Positions 31,690-38,207 of a stretch of DNA of 46,570 bases are shown here, piece after piece. Source of the stretch: a virus; the IMG/VR virus record IMGVR_UViG_3300048918_000239, positions 1 to 46,570 of that record, one strand, 5' to 3'. The notes under the pieces are model-generated. The model saw nothing but the letters and a program-made list of their open reading frames with translations. It did no database searches and was not told the origin of the DNA. Positions within the stretch are counted from its first letter, which is position 1. Every line of letters begins with the position of its first letter. Both the position numbers and the translations under genes were made by a program.

Positions 31690-32213
31690 GATTTTGCCTC
31701 CGGGAAATTGAGGACAGCGAACTCCCCGTGACATTTGATGGCGAGCAAATCATAGGCTCTGGCGGCTTCTTCTGCGGTCAGATAAAGGGCGCTATTAAGC
31801 CGCTGTCCTCCAACCCTGACGCGGGCATAAAACGTTTTGTTGCCGCCTCGGGTGGTCTGATGGACGCCGCGAAAGCCGGTCTTGTTGACCGGGCGTATCG
31901 TGTTGGCCCTATTCTGGCTCGGGGTCGCGAAGCGTAAATTCTCTCGCCGATTGTCCAGCCCATCGCGGTTTGCGTGATCGACCTCTCCAGGGAAATCAGG
32001 ATTGCCGTTCCCGATGATGACGCGATGCATCAGGAGAAATTTCCCATTCTTTCTGGATTGCCCAGCGTAGACCTTGTTATCGGTTTTCTTGTGTTTTGCG
32101 TGCCACGCGCCGTCCCCAATGAGATGCAAGTCCTCAAGGTCAACGAGAGCGTAATAGCCATCAGTCAGGGGCACGCGAACCGGCCCAGCATTGCAAAGAA
32201 TGGCTCCGATCAT
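31686..32213 (-). CDS. HNH homing endonuclease with AP2 domain, copy 2
   Basis: A 175-residue protein. HNH elements: LLMHRVIIGNG, GEVDHANRDGLDNRRENLR, and SQNRANT. Residues about 115-170 form the AP2 block (TGFRGVHQTTRGG, then an LTAEEAARAYDLLAIKCHGE helix). It shares architecture with the copy 1 protein but has a different N-terminus and only moderate identity, so these are separate arrivals or old duplicates. Coupled by overlaps on both sides. Confidence 0.88.
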   Translation of the reverse strand: MIGAILCNAGPVRVPLTDGYYALVDLEDLHLIGDGAWHAKHKKTDNKVYAGQSRKNGKFLLMHRVIIGNGNPDFPGEVDHANRDGLDNRRENLRFATPSQNRANTIRPVNKTGFRGVHQTTRGGNKTFYARVRVGGQRLNSALYLTAEEAARAYDLLAIKCHGEFAVLNFPEAKS

Positions 32214-32482
32214 TTTAGGCTCCTGGTTGGAGAGAGGGCGAGGATGGCGTCGGCGATGTTTGCTCCGATGGCTTTGACGTTAGCCGCAAGCATTTCGCTG
32301 TCCGTTATCGTCTTGTGAAAATCGCGAGCAACGGCGGCACATTCCCCCCTCGCCAGCGTACCGGGTTGAGAGCGGGCTCTGACAACGGCGGCACGCGCCG
32401 ATTTTGCCCATTGCGGCTTGGAATCCTCGACGTATCGCGCGGCATCCAAGAGCATTTCAAGCGGGTCCAGAGTGTTCATCAT
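32210..32482 (-). CDS. Small helical hypothetical protein
   Basis: A 90-residue Ala-rich protein, ATG 32482 or 32479. Segments LDPLEMLLDAARYVEDSKPQ and NVKAIGANIADAILAL are amphipathic helices. No cysteine motif or membrane segment. Overlaps both neighbours. Function unknown. Confidence 0.65.
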   Translation of the reverse strand: MMNTLDPLEMLLDAARYVEDSKPQWAKSARAAVVRARSQPGTLARGECAAVARDFHKTITDSEMLAANVKAIGANIADAILALSPTRSLK

Positions 32483-32670
32483 GACAACGGTCCGTTATTA
32501 AATTCGTGAACGATGCGCTCGGCTTCTTCTCGGATCATGTGAAGGGAAACGACTGTGGCGACCAAACCGCCGTCCTTTTTGTCTGTTGTATCTACGCTCA
32601 AAACGGCAAATGGCTCCGGCGACGGATTCCTAAGATCGCTCAGTACGTACCAAGTTGTTCGGTCGGTCAT
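32479..32670 (-). CDS. Small hypothetical protein
   Basis: A 63-residue alpha/beta protein (TTWYVLSDLRNPSPEPFAVL, then LHMIREEAERIVHEFN). Strand-helix order resembles small phage proteins that report time of expression rather than enzymes. Starts by ATGA overlap with the upstream stop. No family recognised. Confidence 0.66.
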   Translation of the reverse strand: MTDRTTWYVLSDLRNPSPEPFAVLSVDTTDKKDGGLVATVVSLHMIREEAERIVHEFNNGPLS

Positions 32671-32927
32671 TTGCCGCTCCCTTGCGAGCTTCCCACATCA
32701 CTCGCAGACTGCGGCGCGTCTGTTATCGTGATCTGCCTGCAATCGACGTACTCGCCGAAGTGCTTCCACAAACGCTCAATGTCGTCGTCTGTGTTGTGCG
32801 TAAACACCATGGTTTTCTTCTCGGTCACCAGCCAGTTTACGATGGCCGCGCGGCGAGTTTCCGCGATAGTGTTGACGTAGATGCGCGCGCCTGGCGCAAG
32901 CACAGCCCATCCGGTTGCTTCAGTCAT
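32667..32927 (-). CDS. Small hypothetical protein
   Basis: An 86-residue protein from ATG 32927 with GGAA six bases before it; the frame is open further upstream only as a shadow. Strand-rich (GWAVLAPGARIYVNTIAETR, AAIVNWLVTEKKTMVFTHNT), then a Trp-Lys-His-Phe helix and an unstructured Ser-Gly tail. No recognised family or active site. Confidence 0.65.
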   Translation of the reverse strand: MTEATGWAVLAPGARIYVNTIAETRRAAIVNWLVTEKKTMVFTHNTDDDIERLWKHFGEYVDCRQITITDAPQSASDVGSSQGSGK

Positions 32928-33195
32928 GGGGTGTTTCCGTGACCCGGGGTGACTGCTTACGTGGTTGGCACCAATCGCAGCGGCGCGCACAATCGGCACA
33001 GCCGCCGTCAGGATCAATGCAGGCGAACTCTTCAAAACAACAATAGACGATGCCTTCGCCGCCGCAGTTCGGACATTCATCCTCGTAGTCGTCGTGATAG
33101 TCATCGAAAGACGGGCCGTGATCCTCGCCGGTCAACTGGCGAAGCTTCTCGCCGTCCGCCTCAAGCGCGCGCTGCATCTCTTTGTTAAAGCTCAT
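32920..33195 (-). CDS. Small cysteine-rich zinc-binding protein
   Basis: A 91-residue protein with GGGAG nine bases before its ATG. Acidic first half (DDYHDDYEDE) then CPNCGGEG, CC, CADCARRCDWC, which gives seven or more cysteines arranged like a DnaJ-type or treble zinc site. Overlaps the next gene by eight bases. One of several CxxC proteins in this operon; role unknown. Confidence 0.72.
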   Translation of the reverse strand: MSFNKEMQRALEADGEKLRQLTGEDHGPSFDDYHDDYEDECPNCGGEGIVYCCFEEFACIDPDGGCADCARRCDWCQPRKQSPRVTETPHD

Positions 33196-33213
33196 GGTGT
33201 GGCGCTCCCACGA

Positions 33214-33684
33214 TCAGACTGGTGAATAGCGGCGCTCATGCGTCACCTCGAATAGGGTTTTCGGTTCAGTCGGATGTTTGTCGGTCCTCCCGCGCGAGGG
33301 CCGCGACCATGAACCGCCGCTGGTCTGCCCGATCATGCGCCAGCCGGCTGCGTTGAGTGTGCCACCGGTTTCGCTGGCGAGGATGTAGGTACCGATACGT
33401 TGAAAGCCGAGCGCGAACGCAGCTCGTGCCGACGCCCCGTAGAGGAAGCTGCAAGCGTTCCTGGTGCCGTCCGTGCAGAGCCGGGTAACTTCCGCCGTCA
33501 CGCCGTCGTCGCGCATACGCGCCACGGGACGACCGACAATCGCCACGCCAACCAGTTTGTCACCCAAGACGGCGCCAATCGAGAATAGATGTCCGATCAC
33601 CGGCTTGTGGTGCCGATGGTGCTCCGTGACGAAAGCGTTCGCCTCAGGCAATTTAACCCGGATATGGCGCAATTTCTGCGTCAT
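33214..33684 (-). CDS. XF1762-like acetyltransferase-fold protein
   Basis: A 156-residue protein: ANAFVTEHHRHHKPVIGH, LVGVAIVGRPVARMRDDG, VTRLCTDGTRNACSFLYGAS, GTYILASETGGTLNAAGWR. This order matches the XF1762-like phage family with a GNAT-like fold, in which the RPVAR block and NACSxLY are strongly conserved. Substrate unknown. The C-terminus is basic. It sits just downstream of the recombination genes. Confidence 0.78.
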   Translation of the reverse strand: MTQKLRHIRVKLPEANAFVTEHHRHHKPVIGHLFSIGAVLGDKLVGVAIVGRPVARMRDDGVTAEVTRLCTDGTRNACSFLYGASARAAFALGFQRIGTYILASETGGTLNAAGWRMIGQTSGGSWSRPSRGRTDKHPTEPKTLFEVTHERRYSPV

Positions 33685-33733
33685 TTCCGCGCTTCCTCTG
33701 GCTGAGGGCGCGTGAGTGCAAGACAGCGGCGCG

Positions 33734-34717
33734 TCATGCCGGCACCTGTTCCGCGGTCGGCTTGTGCCGGTTGTCCATCGCGGCCTTGAGAGATTTTTTC
33801 AAATGCACGGGCACGGTGTTCCACGTCTCGCGCAATGACTCGACGCCTTGCAGCGCCGCCGTTGCCAGCTTCGAATCCCAGGCCATTAGATCGTCGGAAA
33901 TATCGTCAGCCGCCCCGGCCTGGGGCTGGTGGTCCGGGGATGCCGGAGCGGCTGACCTCGCCGCAGTGGTCGCGGCACGCGGCGAAGCTGATCCACCTTT
34001 CGCCCATCGAGCAAATGCGGCCCCCATTTCCTCGGACAGAGGTTTGCCTTGCTCGATAAATGGCGAAAGGTAGTTCGGAAGTTTGATGATGAAGTCCTCG
34101 CCGATCTTGTCGGACTTCCACACGGGGACGCCGTCGGCGCGCGGCGGCAAGATGCATGTCAGGTCGAGTGTGTGGATGATTTCGAGCGGCGCCACCGGTT
34201 GCCAGCCGATGTTGACGACAACCTTCTTGCCGTTCACGACGTCCTGCTTGGTCTTTTCGCGGGCGCGGAACGTGAAGATCAGCGGCGTCTTGATCTTGAG
34301 GATGCCTGAGATCAGTTTCTTGCGTGCCGCCTTCGGCTTGGCCCATGCGGCCCATTCGTTGTTGCCCATCCTCGGCACCATCTCGTCATGCCATTCGAGA
34401 TAGGCTTCGTGCTCGTCGGACGCGCTATCGACGATGATTGCCGCTGGTTTGGATGCGAGCTGCGCGTGGATGGCGTCGAGAAACACATCGGACCGAGCGT
34501 TAACGGGCATTTCGACGATGTTGAACGGGATGATGTCGTTATACTTACGCGCGCGTCCGCCTTCGGTGTCGAGGACGACGATATCGCCACCACGAACCGA
34601 TTGAATGCCTTTCGCAACCTTGAGGCTGGAAAGCGTCTTGCCACCACCGGGCGGCCCGATCATGCCAATCAGTAGAGGCTCTTCGGAGCGTGTAGCCGGT
34701 ACAGCGTGATAATTCAT
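33734..34717 (-). CDS. RecA-like ATPase (Sak4-type recombination protein)
   Basis: A 327-residue protein. Walker A is GPPGGGKT at residues 21-28, Walker B-like AAIIVDSASDE near 95, and a following Arg-Glu-Lys segment may sense ATP. The C-terminal 90 residues are Ala-Pro-rich with a helical tip. The fold is the P-loop RecA/AAA_24 type used by phage single-strand annealing or strand-exchange proteins. It overlaps or nearly touches the exonuclease gene next upstream (1-base gap), so the two form an exonuclease-recombinase pair, as in many phage recombination systems. Sak4 naming is inferred from this pairing and length. Confidence 0.75.
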   Translation of the reverse strand: MNYHAVPATRSEEPLLIGMIGPPGGGKTLSSLKVAKGIQSVRGGDIVVLDTEGGRARKYNDIIPFNIVEMPVNARSDVFLDAIHAQLASKPAAIIVDSASDEHEAYLEWHDEMVPRMGNNEWAAWAKPKAARKKLISGILKIKTPLIFTFRAREKTKQDVVNGKKVVVNIGWQPVAPLEIIHTLDLTCILPPRADGVPVWKSDKIGEDFIIKLPNYLSPFIEQGKPLSEEMGAAFARWAKGGSASPRAATTAARSAAPASPDHQPQAGAADDISDDLMAWDSKLATAALQGVESLRETWNTVPVHLKKSLKAAMDNRHKPTAEQVPA

Positions 34718-34718
34718 C

Positions 34719-35624
34719 TCAGCCTGCCATCACTAATTTGGGATCGCCTTCGAACTCGCCGGACAATTCCCGTTCGAGCCACTGCTTTTCTTTGTAGGTC
34801 GGATAATCTGGCGTGACGCTGCGGGACGGATACCCGAGCCAGCGGCCGGTTTCGTTCGCGACGCGCCACAGGTCCGCGCCGACGGAAACCTTTTTGCGGC
34901 CCATGGTCAGCCAGTATTCGTTCATGCGCATCACGGTGAGTGCGTGTGGCTCGTCGGCTTCCTGGGCGATGAAACGATAAAGGCGGCGGCCGGCGCCATC
35001 CGGGTCGAGCACATCGAGCCCGCGCTCGATAAATGCCGCCTGGATGTGCCAGCCTGCCGCCTCTGCGCGAACGCCGATGACATGCGGGGCGACTGACATG
35101 CTTGTCGACTTATAGTCATCAACGGTACGCAGATCGTCGTGCAGCCAGTCGATCAGGCTGCGAAACCAAATGCCATCTTCCTCCCATGCGATCATCACTT
35201 CGCCCGATCCGCCAGAAAATGCGTCGTGATCTTCGTGGTTCTTGAGTTGCGACCATGCGTCGGCCACCATGTCGGTTGCCTGCTCGAACTGATGCGCCAG
35301 CACGGCGATACGCCCTTGGTCCGCGGCCCTCTCGCGAGCTTCCTGCGCTTCCTTCTTGCGCCAGTCGGCAAATTGAACGACCTCGATCTCCTTGCCGCGG
35401 CCGAGGATCAGCCGATGCGCGACGTTGCCGATGTCGAACTTGGTGTCGTCGTCGTGCTGGAAATTGGGATTGAGCCGGGGACATTCGGTCCAGGCATGCT
35501 TTGCCGAGCGTTCGAGCAGGATCTTGCACAGCGATTGCGTGAGGGACGGCGAGGGGCAGGGGTCCGCTCGATAGTCGGCCTCGGAAATGCCGCGATAGAT
35601 GCCGGGCTTGTCGATCTTAAGCAT
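34719..35624 (-). CDS. PD-(D/E)XK-type exonuclease, DUF3799-like
   Basis: A 301-residue protein from ATG 35624. It opens with KPGIYRGISEADYRADP, the standard start of DUF3799 or RecE-like nucleases, then SPSLTQSLCKILLERSAKHA, KFDIGNVAHRLILG, and a nuclease core: Asp-containing SLIDWLHDDLRTVDDYKSTS, where D and K fit the D..(D/E)xK pattern, and WHIQAAFIERGLD (QxxxY-like helix). It degrades one strand of double-stranded DNA to start recombination and pairs with the ATPase just downstream. Length typical. Confidence 0.85.
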   Translation of the reverse strand: MLKIDKPGIYRGISEADYRADPCPSPSLTQSLCKILLERSAKHAWTECPRLNPNFQHDDDTKFDIGNVAHRLILGRGKEIEVVQFADWRKKEAQEARERAADQGRIAVLAHQFEQATDMVADAWSQLKNHEDHDAFSGGSGEVMIAWEEDGIWFRSLIDWLHDDLRTVDDYKSTSMSVAPHVIGVRAEAAGWHIQAAFIERGLDVLDPDGAGRRLYRFIAQEADEPHALTVMRMNEYWLTMGRKKVSVGADLWRVANETGRWLGYPSRSVTPDYPTYKEKQWLERELSGEFEGDPKLVMAG

Positions 35625-35763
35625 TCGCTTCAACCCTCGCCAAAGCATCGTCGATCTGTTGCAATAGTTGCGCGACCTCAGTTCGCAGCCGGCGCAGCTT
35701 CGACACCATGTTGCCGATGTTCGGCGCGTTCTGACGGTCGATGAGGACGCGCGGCTTGGTCAT
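35617..35763 (-). CDS. 48-residue coiled-coil protein
   Basis: From ATG 35763 (ATGA overlap with the tiny membrane gene upstream) the product MTKPRVLIDRQNAPNIGNMV, then a helix of heptad-like Leu, Val and Ile (SKLRRLRTEVAQLLQQIDDA), forms a short coiled coil. The longer frame upstream is Arg-His-rich and unsupported. Overlaps the exonuclease start by eight bases. Function unknown. Confidence 0.62.
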   Translation of the reverse strand: MTKPRVLIDRQNAPNIGNMVSKLRRLRTEVAQLLQQIDDALARVEANA

Positions 35764-35882
35764 CCGACGACCCCGATGAGCACCGCCCAAATGCTGTGCC
35801 CGTTCACGATGATTGCCGCGCCCATGATGATCGCGATGACGACGACGGCTTCGGCTGCGATGGCTGCTGCGATTGGGGTCAT
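35760..35882 (-). CDS. 40-residue membrane protein
   Basis: This gene fills the 116 bases between its neighbours exactly: ATG 35882 overlaps the upstream stop (ATGA) and its TGA overlaps the next ATG (ATGA). The product begins MTPIAAAIAAEAVVVIAIIM and continues with a second hydrophobic stretch (VNGHSIWAVLIGVVG), giving one or two membrane helices. No family recognised. The perfect double overlap is the main evidence that it is translated. Confidence 0.62.
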   Translation of the reverse strand: MTPIAAAIAAEAVVVIAIIMGAAIIVNGHSIWAVLIGVVG

Positions 35883-36172
35883 TTGCCGGCCTCGATGGTT
35901 GCCAGAATGCGATCCGACGCATCGATCACGCCCTGCAGGCGCGCCGCGGCCGCTACGGTCTGAGCGTACTGCTCGATGAGCTTGGCGCCCTCGCCGATGT
36001 CCTTCATCCCGCGGACGTAGACGGCGACCTCGAGGGCGGTTGCGATCGGCGGGGAGAGGCGGGAGGGAACGTCGGCCGGCGGCTCAAAGCCCCGGTCGCC
36101 TGGGCGCGGTTCGTGCTTAGCGAGATCGCGGGCGCGATCCCAGCGCTGGTCTTGAGTGGGGCGATAGCTCAT
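35879..36172 (-). CDS. Small hypothetical protein
   Basis: A 97-residue protein. The first 40 residues are basic and Pro-rich (RDLAKHEPRPGDRGFEPP); the rest is a helical Ala-rich domain (GAKLIEQYAQTVAAAARLQG). Coupled by ATGA to both neighbours. No recognised family. Confidence 0.66.
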   Translation of the reverse strand: MSYRPTQDQRWDRARDLAKHEPRPGDRGFEPPADVPSRLSPPIATALEVAVYVRGMKDIGEGAKLIEQYAQTVAAAARLQGVIDASDRILATIEAGK

Positions 36173-36432
36173 GCGCTCCTCGCCATGTTCGTGTGAACGG
36201 CGCGGACAAGCGAGCGATCAACGGGCAGGGGCTTCGTCCAACGCCCCTTCCACTGGCTGCTGATCAGCTTGCGCACCAGCACATGCTTGCCGTCACCAGC
36301 GTGGCCGACGAACTCGGCGTAGCAGCGGCCGAAACGCCGGTGCGGCTGGTTCAGGGAAAGCGCCTGACCGGGGATGGCATGATCGATGCTGGGAAGGAGG
36401 GTTTTGCGGTTGTCGTTCGCTGGCAGGGCCAT
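36169..36432 (-). CDS. First gene of the leftward early operon
   Basis: An 87-residue protein from ATG 36432 with GGAG 7 bases upstream; a TTG at 36444 is a poorer start. It begins MALPANDNRKTLLPSIDH and has strand-rich basic middle residues (RCYAEFVGHAGDGKHVLVRK) and a basic end. It resembles small DNA- or RNA-binding early proteins, but no named family. It is the first gene after the leftward promoter, so it is expressed earliest and strongly. Confidence 0.68.
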   Translation of the reverse strand: MALPANDNRKTLLPSIDHAIPGQALSLNQPHRRFGRCYAEFVGHAGDGKHVLVRKLISSQWKGRWTKPLPVDRSLVRAVHTNMARSA

Positions 36433-36458
36433 GTGACGCTCCAAATCGATATGGAGCG

Positions 36459-36487
36459 TTGTTACGCCTAGCGCAACAGTCTGTCAA
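36459..36487 (-). promoter_or_regulatory. Leftward early promoter (PL-like)
   Basis: On the minus strand a perfect TTGACA (36487-36482), a 17-base spacer and TAACAA as a weak -10 (36464-36459) lie 27 bases before the first gene of the leftward operon. The 19-bp operator at 36460-36478 covers the -10 and most of the spacer, so a bound repressor would block polymerase. Confidence 0.72.
36460..36478 (-). promoter_or_regulatory. Operator copy A
   Basis: Read on the minus strand as TGTTGCGCTAGGCGTAACA. It matches operator B at 17 of 19 positions and the half-sites TGTTGC and GYAACA shared by copies B, C and D. It overlaps the leftward promoter. Confidence 0.75.
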
Positions 36488-36493
36488 TTTATT

Positions 36494-36512
36494 TGTTGCA
36501 CTTGGCGTAACA
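36494..36512 (+). promoter_or_regulatory. Operator copy B
   Basis: TGTTGCACTTGGCGTAACA, centred 34 bases from copy A and in the opposite orientation. It lies just upstream of the leftward -35 box, so repressor dimers at A and B could cooperate. Same half-sites as the other three copies. Confidence 0.75.
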
Positions 36513-36522
36513 AAATTGAGGG

Positions 36523-36939
36523 TTACGCTATCCCGCGGCTTTCGCAGAACATTTTGGCGTGCCGGAGAACCGTAACCGAAATAATGGCCTCCATCGCTTG
36601 GGCCGTCTCGGCTTCTGTAGGCGCCGGACTCCTCGCCCCCCGGTTGGTTAGATAGCTTTGCCATCCCCGTGCGACCTGATCGTCGACCGCAGGGCCGTAA
36701 ATGCGCTGGAACTCGCCGTTGTTGGCATCCACATATTCGCGCTGTTTGTGGGAAAGCCGGACATTATCCGGAAGGGACTGCTCTGCGTACAACCGCTTGG
36801 CCGTGGCTGTAATGCTGCCGGTTTCCTTGAAAATGGCGGAGGCATCAGCCGTGGCCACGGAGGCGCGGCGAGCCCAATGGACCGCGTAGGTGACGATGAG
36901 GGCACCAAAGACCAGAAACAGCGTCAGGACGGCGCGCAC
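36523..36939 (-). CDS. Membrane-anchored protein coupled to the repressor
   Basis: A 138-residue protein from GTG 36939, three bases after the repressor stop. Residues 1-22 are one hydrophobic helix (MRAVLTLFLVFGALIVTYAV) followed by WARR, giving an N-terminal anchor with the rest outside or in the periplasm. The soluble part is helical and polar (SITATAKRLYAEQSLPD, VRLSHKQREYVDANNGEF). Sharing a transcript with the repressor implies expression in the lysogen, so a superinfection-exclusion or conversion role is a reasonable guess, not a demonstration. Confidence 0.7.
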   Translation of the reverse strand: MRAVLTLFLVFGALIVTYAVHWARRASVATADASAIFKETGSITATAKRLYAEQSLPDNVRLSHKQREYVDANNGEFQRIYGPAVDDQVARGWQSYLTNRGARSPAPTEAETAQAMEAIISVTVLRHAKMFCESRGIA

Positions 36940-36942
36940 GAC

Positions 36943-37281
36943 TTACGCCGCGGCTGTTTGGGCCATTAATTCGAGCATGCGGACGGCCTGGTCCCGCGTC
37001 GCCCGGTCCATCTTGTTTAGCAGATCTACGACGTGCCCCTCTTTCTCAGGATCCATCTCCAGCAGCATTGCCCGAGTTACGTCGAGTGCCGCTGCGATCG
37101 CATTCAGGATCGGCTCACTGAAGGGCTGTTCACCTGTCTCGATGCGGGAGAGGCTGGCGTAGCTCACCAAGGGATCGCCGCCGGGTTCAATTTCGAGGCG
37201 TTCGGCCAGCTTCCGCAGCGAAATGCCGCGTTTTTCGCGCCATTGGCGGATATAGTGCTGACCTTGCAGGGTTTTTGCCAT
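36943..37281 (-). CDS. Lysogeny repressor (XRE-family, CI-like)
   Basis: A 112-residue protein from ATG 37281; the frame is open much further upstream but that part crosses the operators and the divergent gene. The HTH domain covers residues 10-70: YIRQWREKRGISLRKLAERL, then SYASLSRIETGEQPFSEPIL and LDVTRAMLLEMDP. A C-terminal helical segment (VDLLNKMDRATRDQAVRML) probably dimerises. No cleavable peptidase domain, so induction would not be by RecA-driven self-cleavage. It faces the Cro-like gene across two operator copies, the classical immunity arrangement. Confidence 0.84.
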   Translation of the reverse strand: MAKTLQGQHYIRQWREKRGISLRKLAERLEIEPGGDPLVSYASLSRIETGEQPFSEPILNAIAAALDVTRAMLLEMDPEKEGHVVDLLNKMDRATRDQAVRMLELMAQTAAA

Positions 37282-37314
37282 GAAGGCGATGCTGTCACGA
37301 TTCCTGGGGACCGT

Positions 37315-37333
37315 GGTTGCGCCTGATGCAACA
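37315..37333 (+). promoter_or_regulatory. Operator copy D
   Basis: GGTTGCGCCTGATGCAACA, 34 bases before the repressor ATG. It differs from the TGTTGC..GYAACA consensus only at its first base. Together with copy C it fills the divergent control region and may regulate the repressor's own promoter. Confidence 0.68.
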
Positions 37334-37339
37334 AGGCGC

Positions 37340-37369
37340 TTGACGGGACTGTTGCACTCCATGTAACAT
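37340..37369 (+). promoter_or_regulatory. Rightward promoter (PR-like), probably leaderless
   Basis: TTGACG (37340-37345), an 18-base spacer and TAACAT (37364-37369). The sequence from -35 to -10 is nearly the same as in the leftward promoter (both have ACTGTTGC in the spacer). The expected start lies about 7 bases after the -10, on or beside ATG 37376, and no ribosome site is visible, so the mRNA is probably leaderless. Confidence 0.7.
37350..37368 (+). promoter_or_regulatory. Operator copy C
   Basis: TGTTGCACTCCATGTAACA, overlapping the spacer and -10 of the rightward promoter and ending 8 bases before the Cro-like ATG. Same half-sites as copies A, B and D. Confidence 0.75.
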
Positions 37370-37375
37370 TCCATC

Positions 37376-37594
37376 ATGAGCAACCATCCGCTTCGATCAT
37401 ATCGGGAAGCATCCGGACTGAGTCTGGATGAGCTTGCAGCGCTTGCGGAGACATCCAAGGCCTCTTTGTCGCGGATCGAAACACGCGAACAGGTGCCCTC
37501 GCTGGGCCTCGTGGAGCGCCTTGTTAGAGTGTCCGGCGGCGCCCTCTCGGCAAATGATTTTGTCAGTTTGCCAGCGGAAGAAGCCCGCGCATGA
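37376..37594 (+). CDS. Cro-like HTH regulator
   Basis: A 72-residue protein, little more than one XRE helix-turn-helix domain: LRSYREASGLSLDELAALAE, TSKASLSRIETREQVPS, then LGLVERLVRVSGGALSANDF. It is divergent from the repressor and shares operator copies with it, which fits a Cro-like role in shutting off repressor synthesis and opening the lytic pathway. The predicted promoter leaves no room for a 5' leader. Alternatively it could be the CII-type or second repressor; size favours Cro. Confidence 0.8.
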   Translation: MSNHPLRSYREASGLSLDELAALAETSKASLSRIETREQVPSLGLVERLVRVSGGALSANDFVSLPAEEARA

Positions 37595-37713
37595 CCTCGC
37601 GGAAACCGATAAATAATCGCCATTCCCACCCCCTGCGCGCTTTCTCGCAGGATGTGGTCGGCGACGGTTTCGTGTCACGGGATTTATTTCACCGCATAAC
37701 GTTAACGGCCCGT

Positions 37714-37800
37714 TCAGCCGAACAGCCAAATTGCCAGAGCGATGAGCAGCAGGACGGCCATCGCGATCAGCGTGCGCCGGCCGATGCGGTTCAATCTCAT
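37714..37800 (-). CDS. 28-residue membrane peptide (tentative)
   Basis: In the otherwise gene-poor stretch 37595-37838 the minus strand encodes MRLNRIGRRTLIAMAVLLLI followed by ALAIWLFG and a stop: a basic start and one perfect transmembrane helix. GGAA lies about ten bases upstream. It would be transcribed against its neighbours. Short basic-hydrophobic peptides like this are common in rhizobial genomes. It could be chance; only translation evidence can decide. Confidence 0.35.
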   Translation of the reverse strand: MRLNRIGRRTLIAMAVLLLIALAIWLFG

Positions 37801-37815
37801 TTCCAGTTTCCAGTG

Positions 37816-37826
37816 GTTGCGTTGCG
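37816..37826 (+). promoter_or_regulatory. Variant of the late 11-mer with one inserted base
   Basis: GGTTGCGTTGC with the following G reads as the 11-mer GGTGCGTTGCG carrying an extra T after GGT (full variant 37815-37826). It lies 13 bases before ATG 37839. It is the only near copy in the early-right region and may be a weaker or diverged version. Confidence 0.4.
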
Positions 37827-37838
37827 TAGGGGGCTTTC

Positions 37839-38132
37839 ATGCACGGAGTATCGCCGCGGGGGCGCGGCGCCGGTAGCGAACTTATCCACACAATCGCCGA
37901 AGCCAGCGAACAATCGTTCGGTTCGACAGGTTCGGTACTTTCCTCAATCGCCAGAATGCTTTGGCCGCACAAGACAGCAGCAAACATTGCGGCTGCGACC
38001 AATTGTTCGGTGCGAGCAGCCGAGATGTACCTCGCCGGCGACCGTGACTGGTCCGGCGACGCAATCGCCGCCATCGTCGCCGAAATCCTCAGCCGTCACA
38101 AAATGCGAAACGTCAAAATCCGTCCACGGTAA
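37839..38132 (+). CDS. Small helical protein, possible DNA-binding
   Basis: A 97-residue protein with AGGGGG about six bases before its ATG. Residues 40-90 (MLWPHKTAANIAAATNCSVR, AAEMYLAGDRDWSGDAIAAI) resemble a short helix-turn-helix with a RTAERWLAG-like phrase that occurs in rhizobial prophage proteins near replication genes. It probably binds DNA. The competing open frame 37591-38151 on the same strand has no ribosome site and an unlikely composition. Confidence 0.68.
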   Translation: MHGVSPRGRGAGSELIHTIAEASEQSFGSTGSVLSSIARMLWPHKTAANIAAATNCSVRAAEMYLAGDRDWSGDAIAAIVAEILSRHKMRNVKIRPR

Positions 38133-38207
38133 GTGTCGGCGAGCATTCTGATTTTGTAACTCTGCGTCGCGCGCGCCAGCGAATGGTTGCAAAGTCGAGG
38201 CCATCCA

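Noticed and set aside
30000-37000. CRISPR array or tRNA cluster in the accessory operon
   Set aside because: No regularly spaced repeats or cloverleaf seen; the region is packed with small coupled genes.
37591-38151. 186-codon open frame after the Cro-like gene
   Set aside because: It overlaps the better-supported gene at 37839-38132, has Gln, Arg and Ser-rich composition and no ribosome site, although its ATG overlaps the previous stop.
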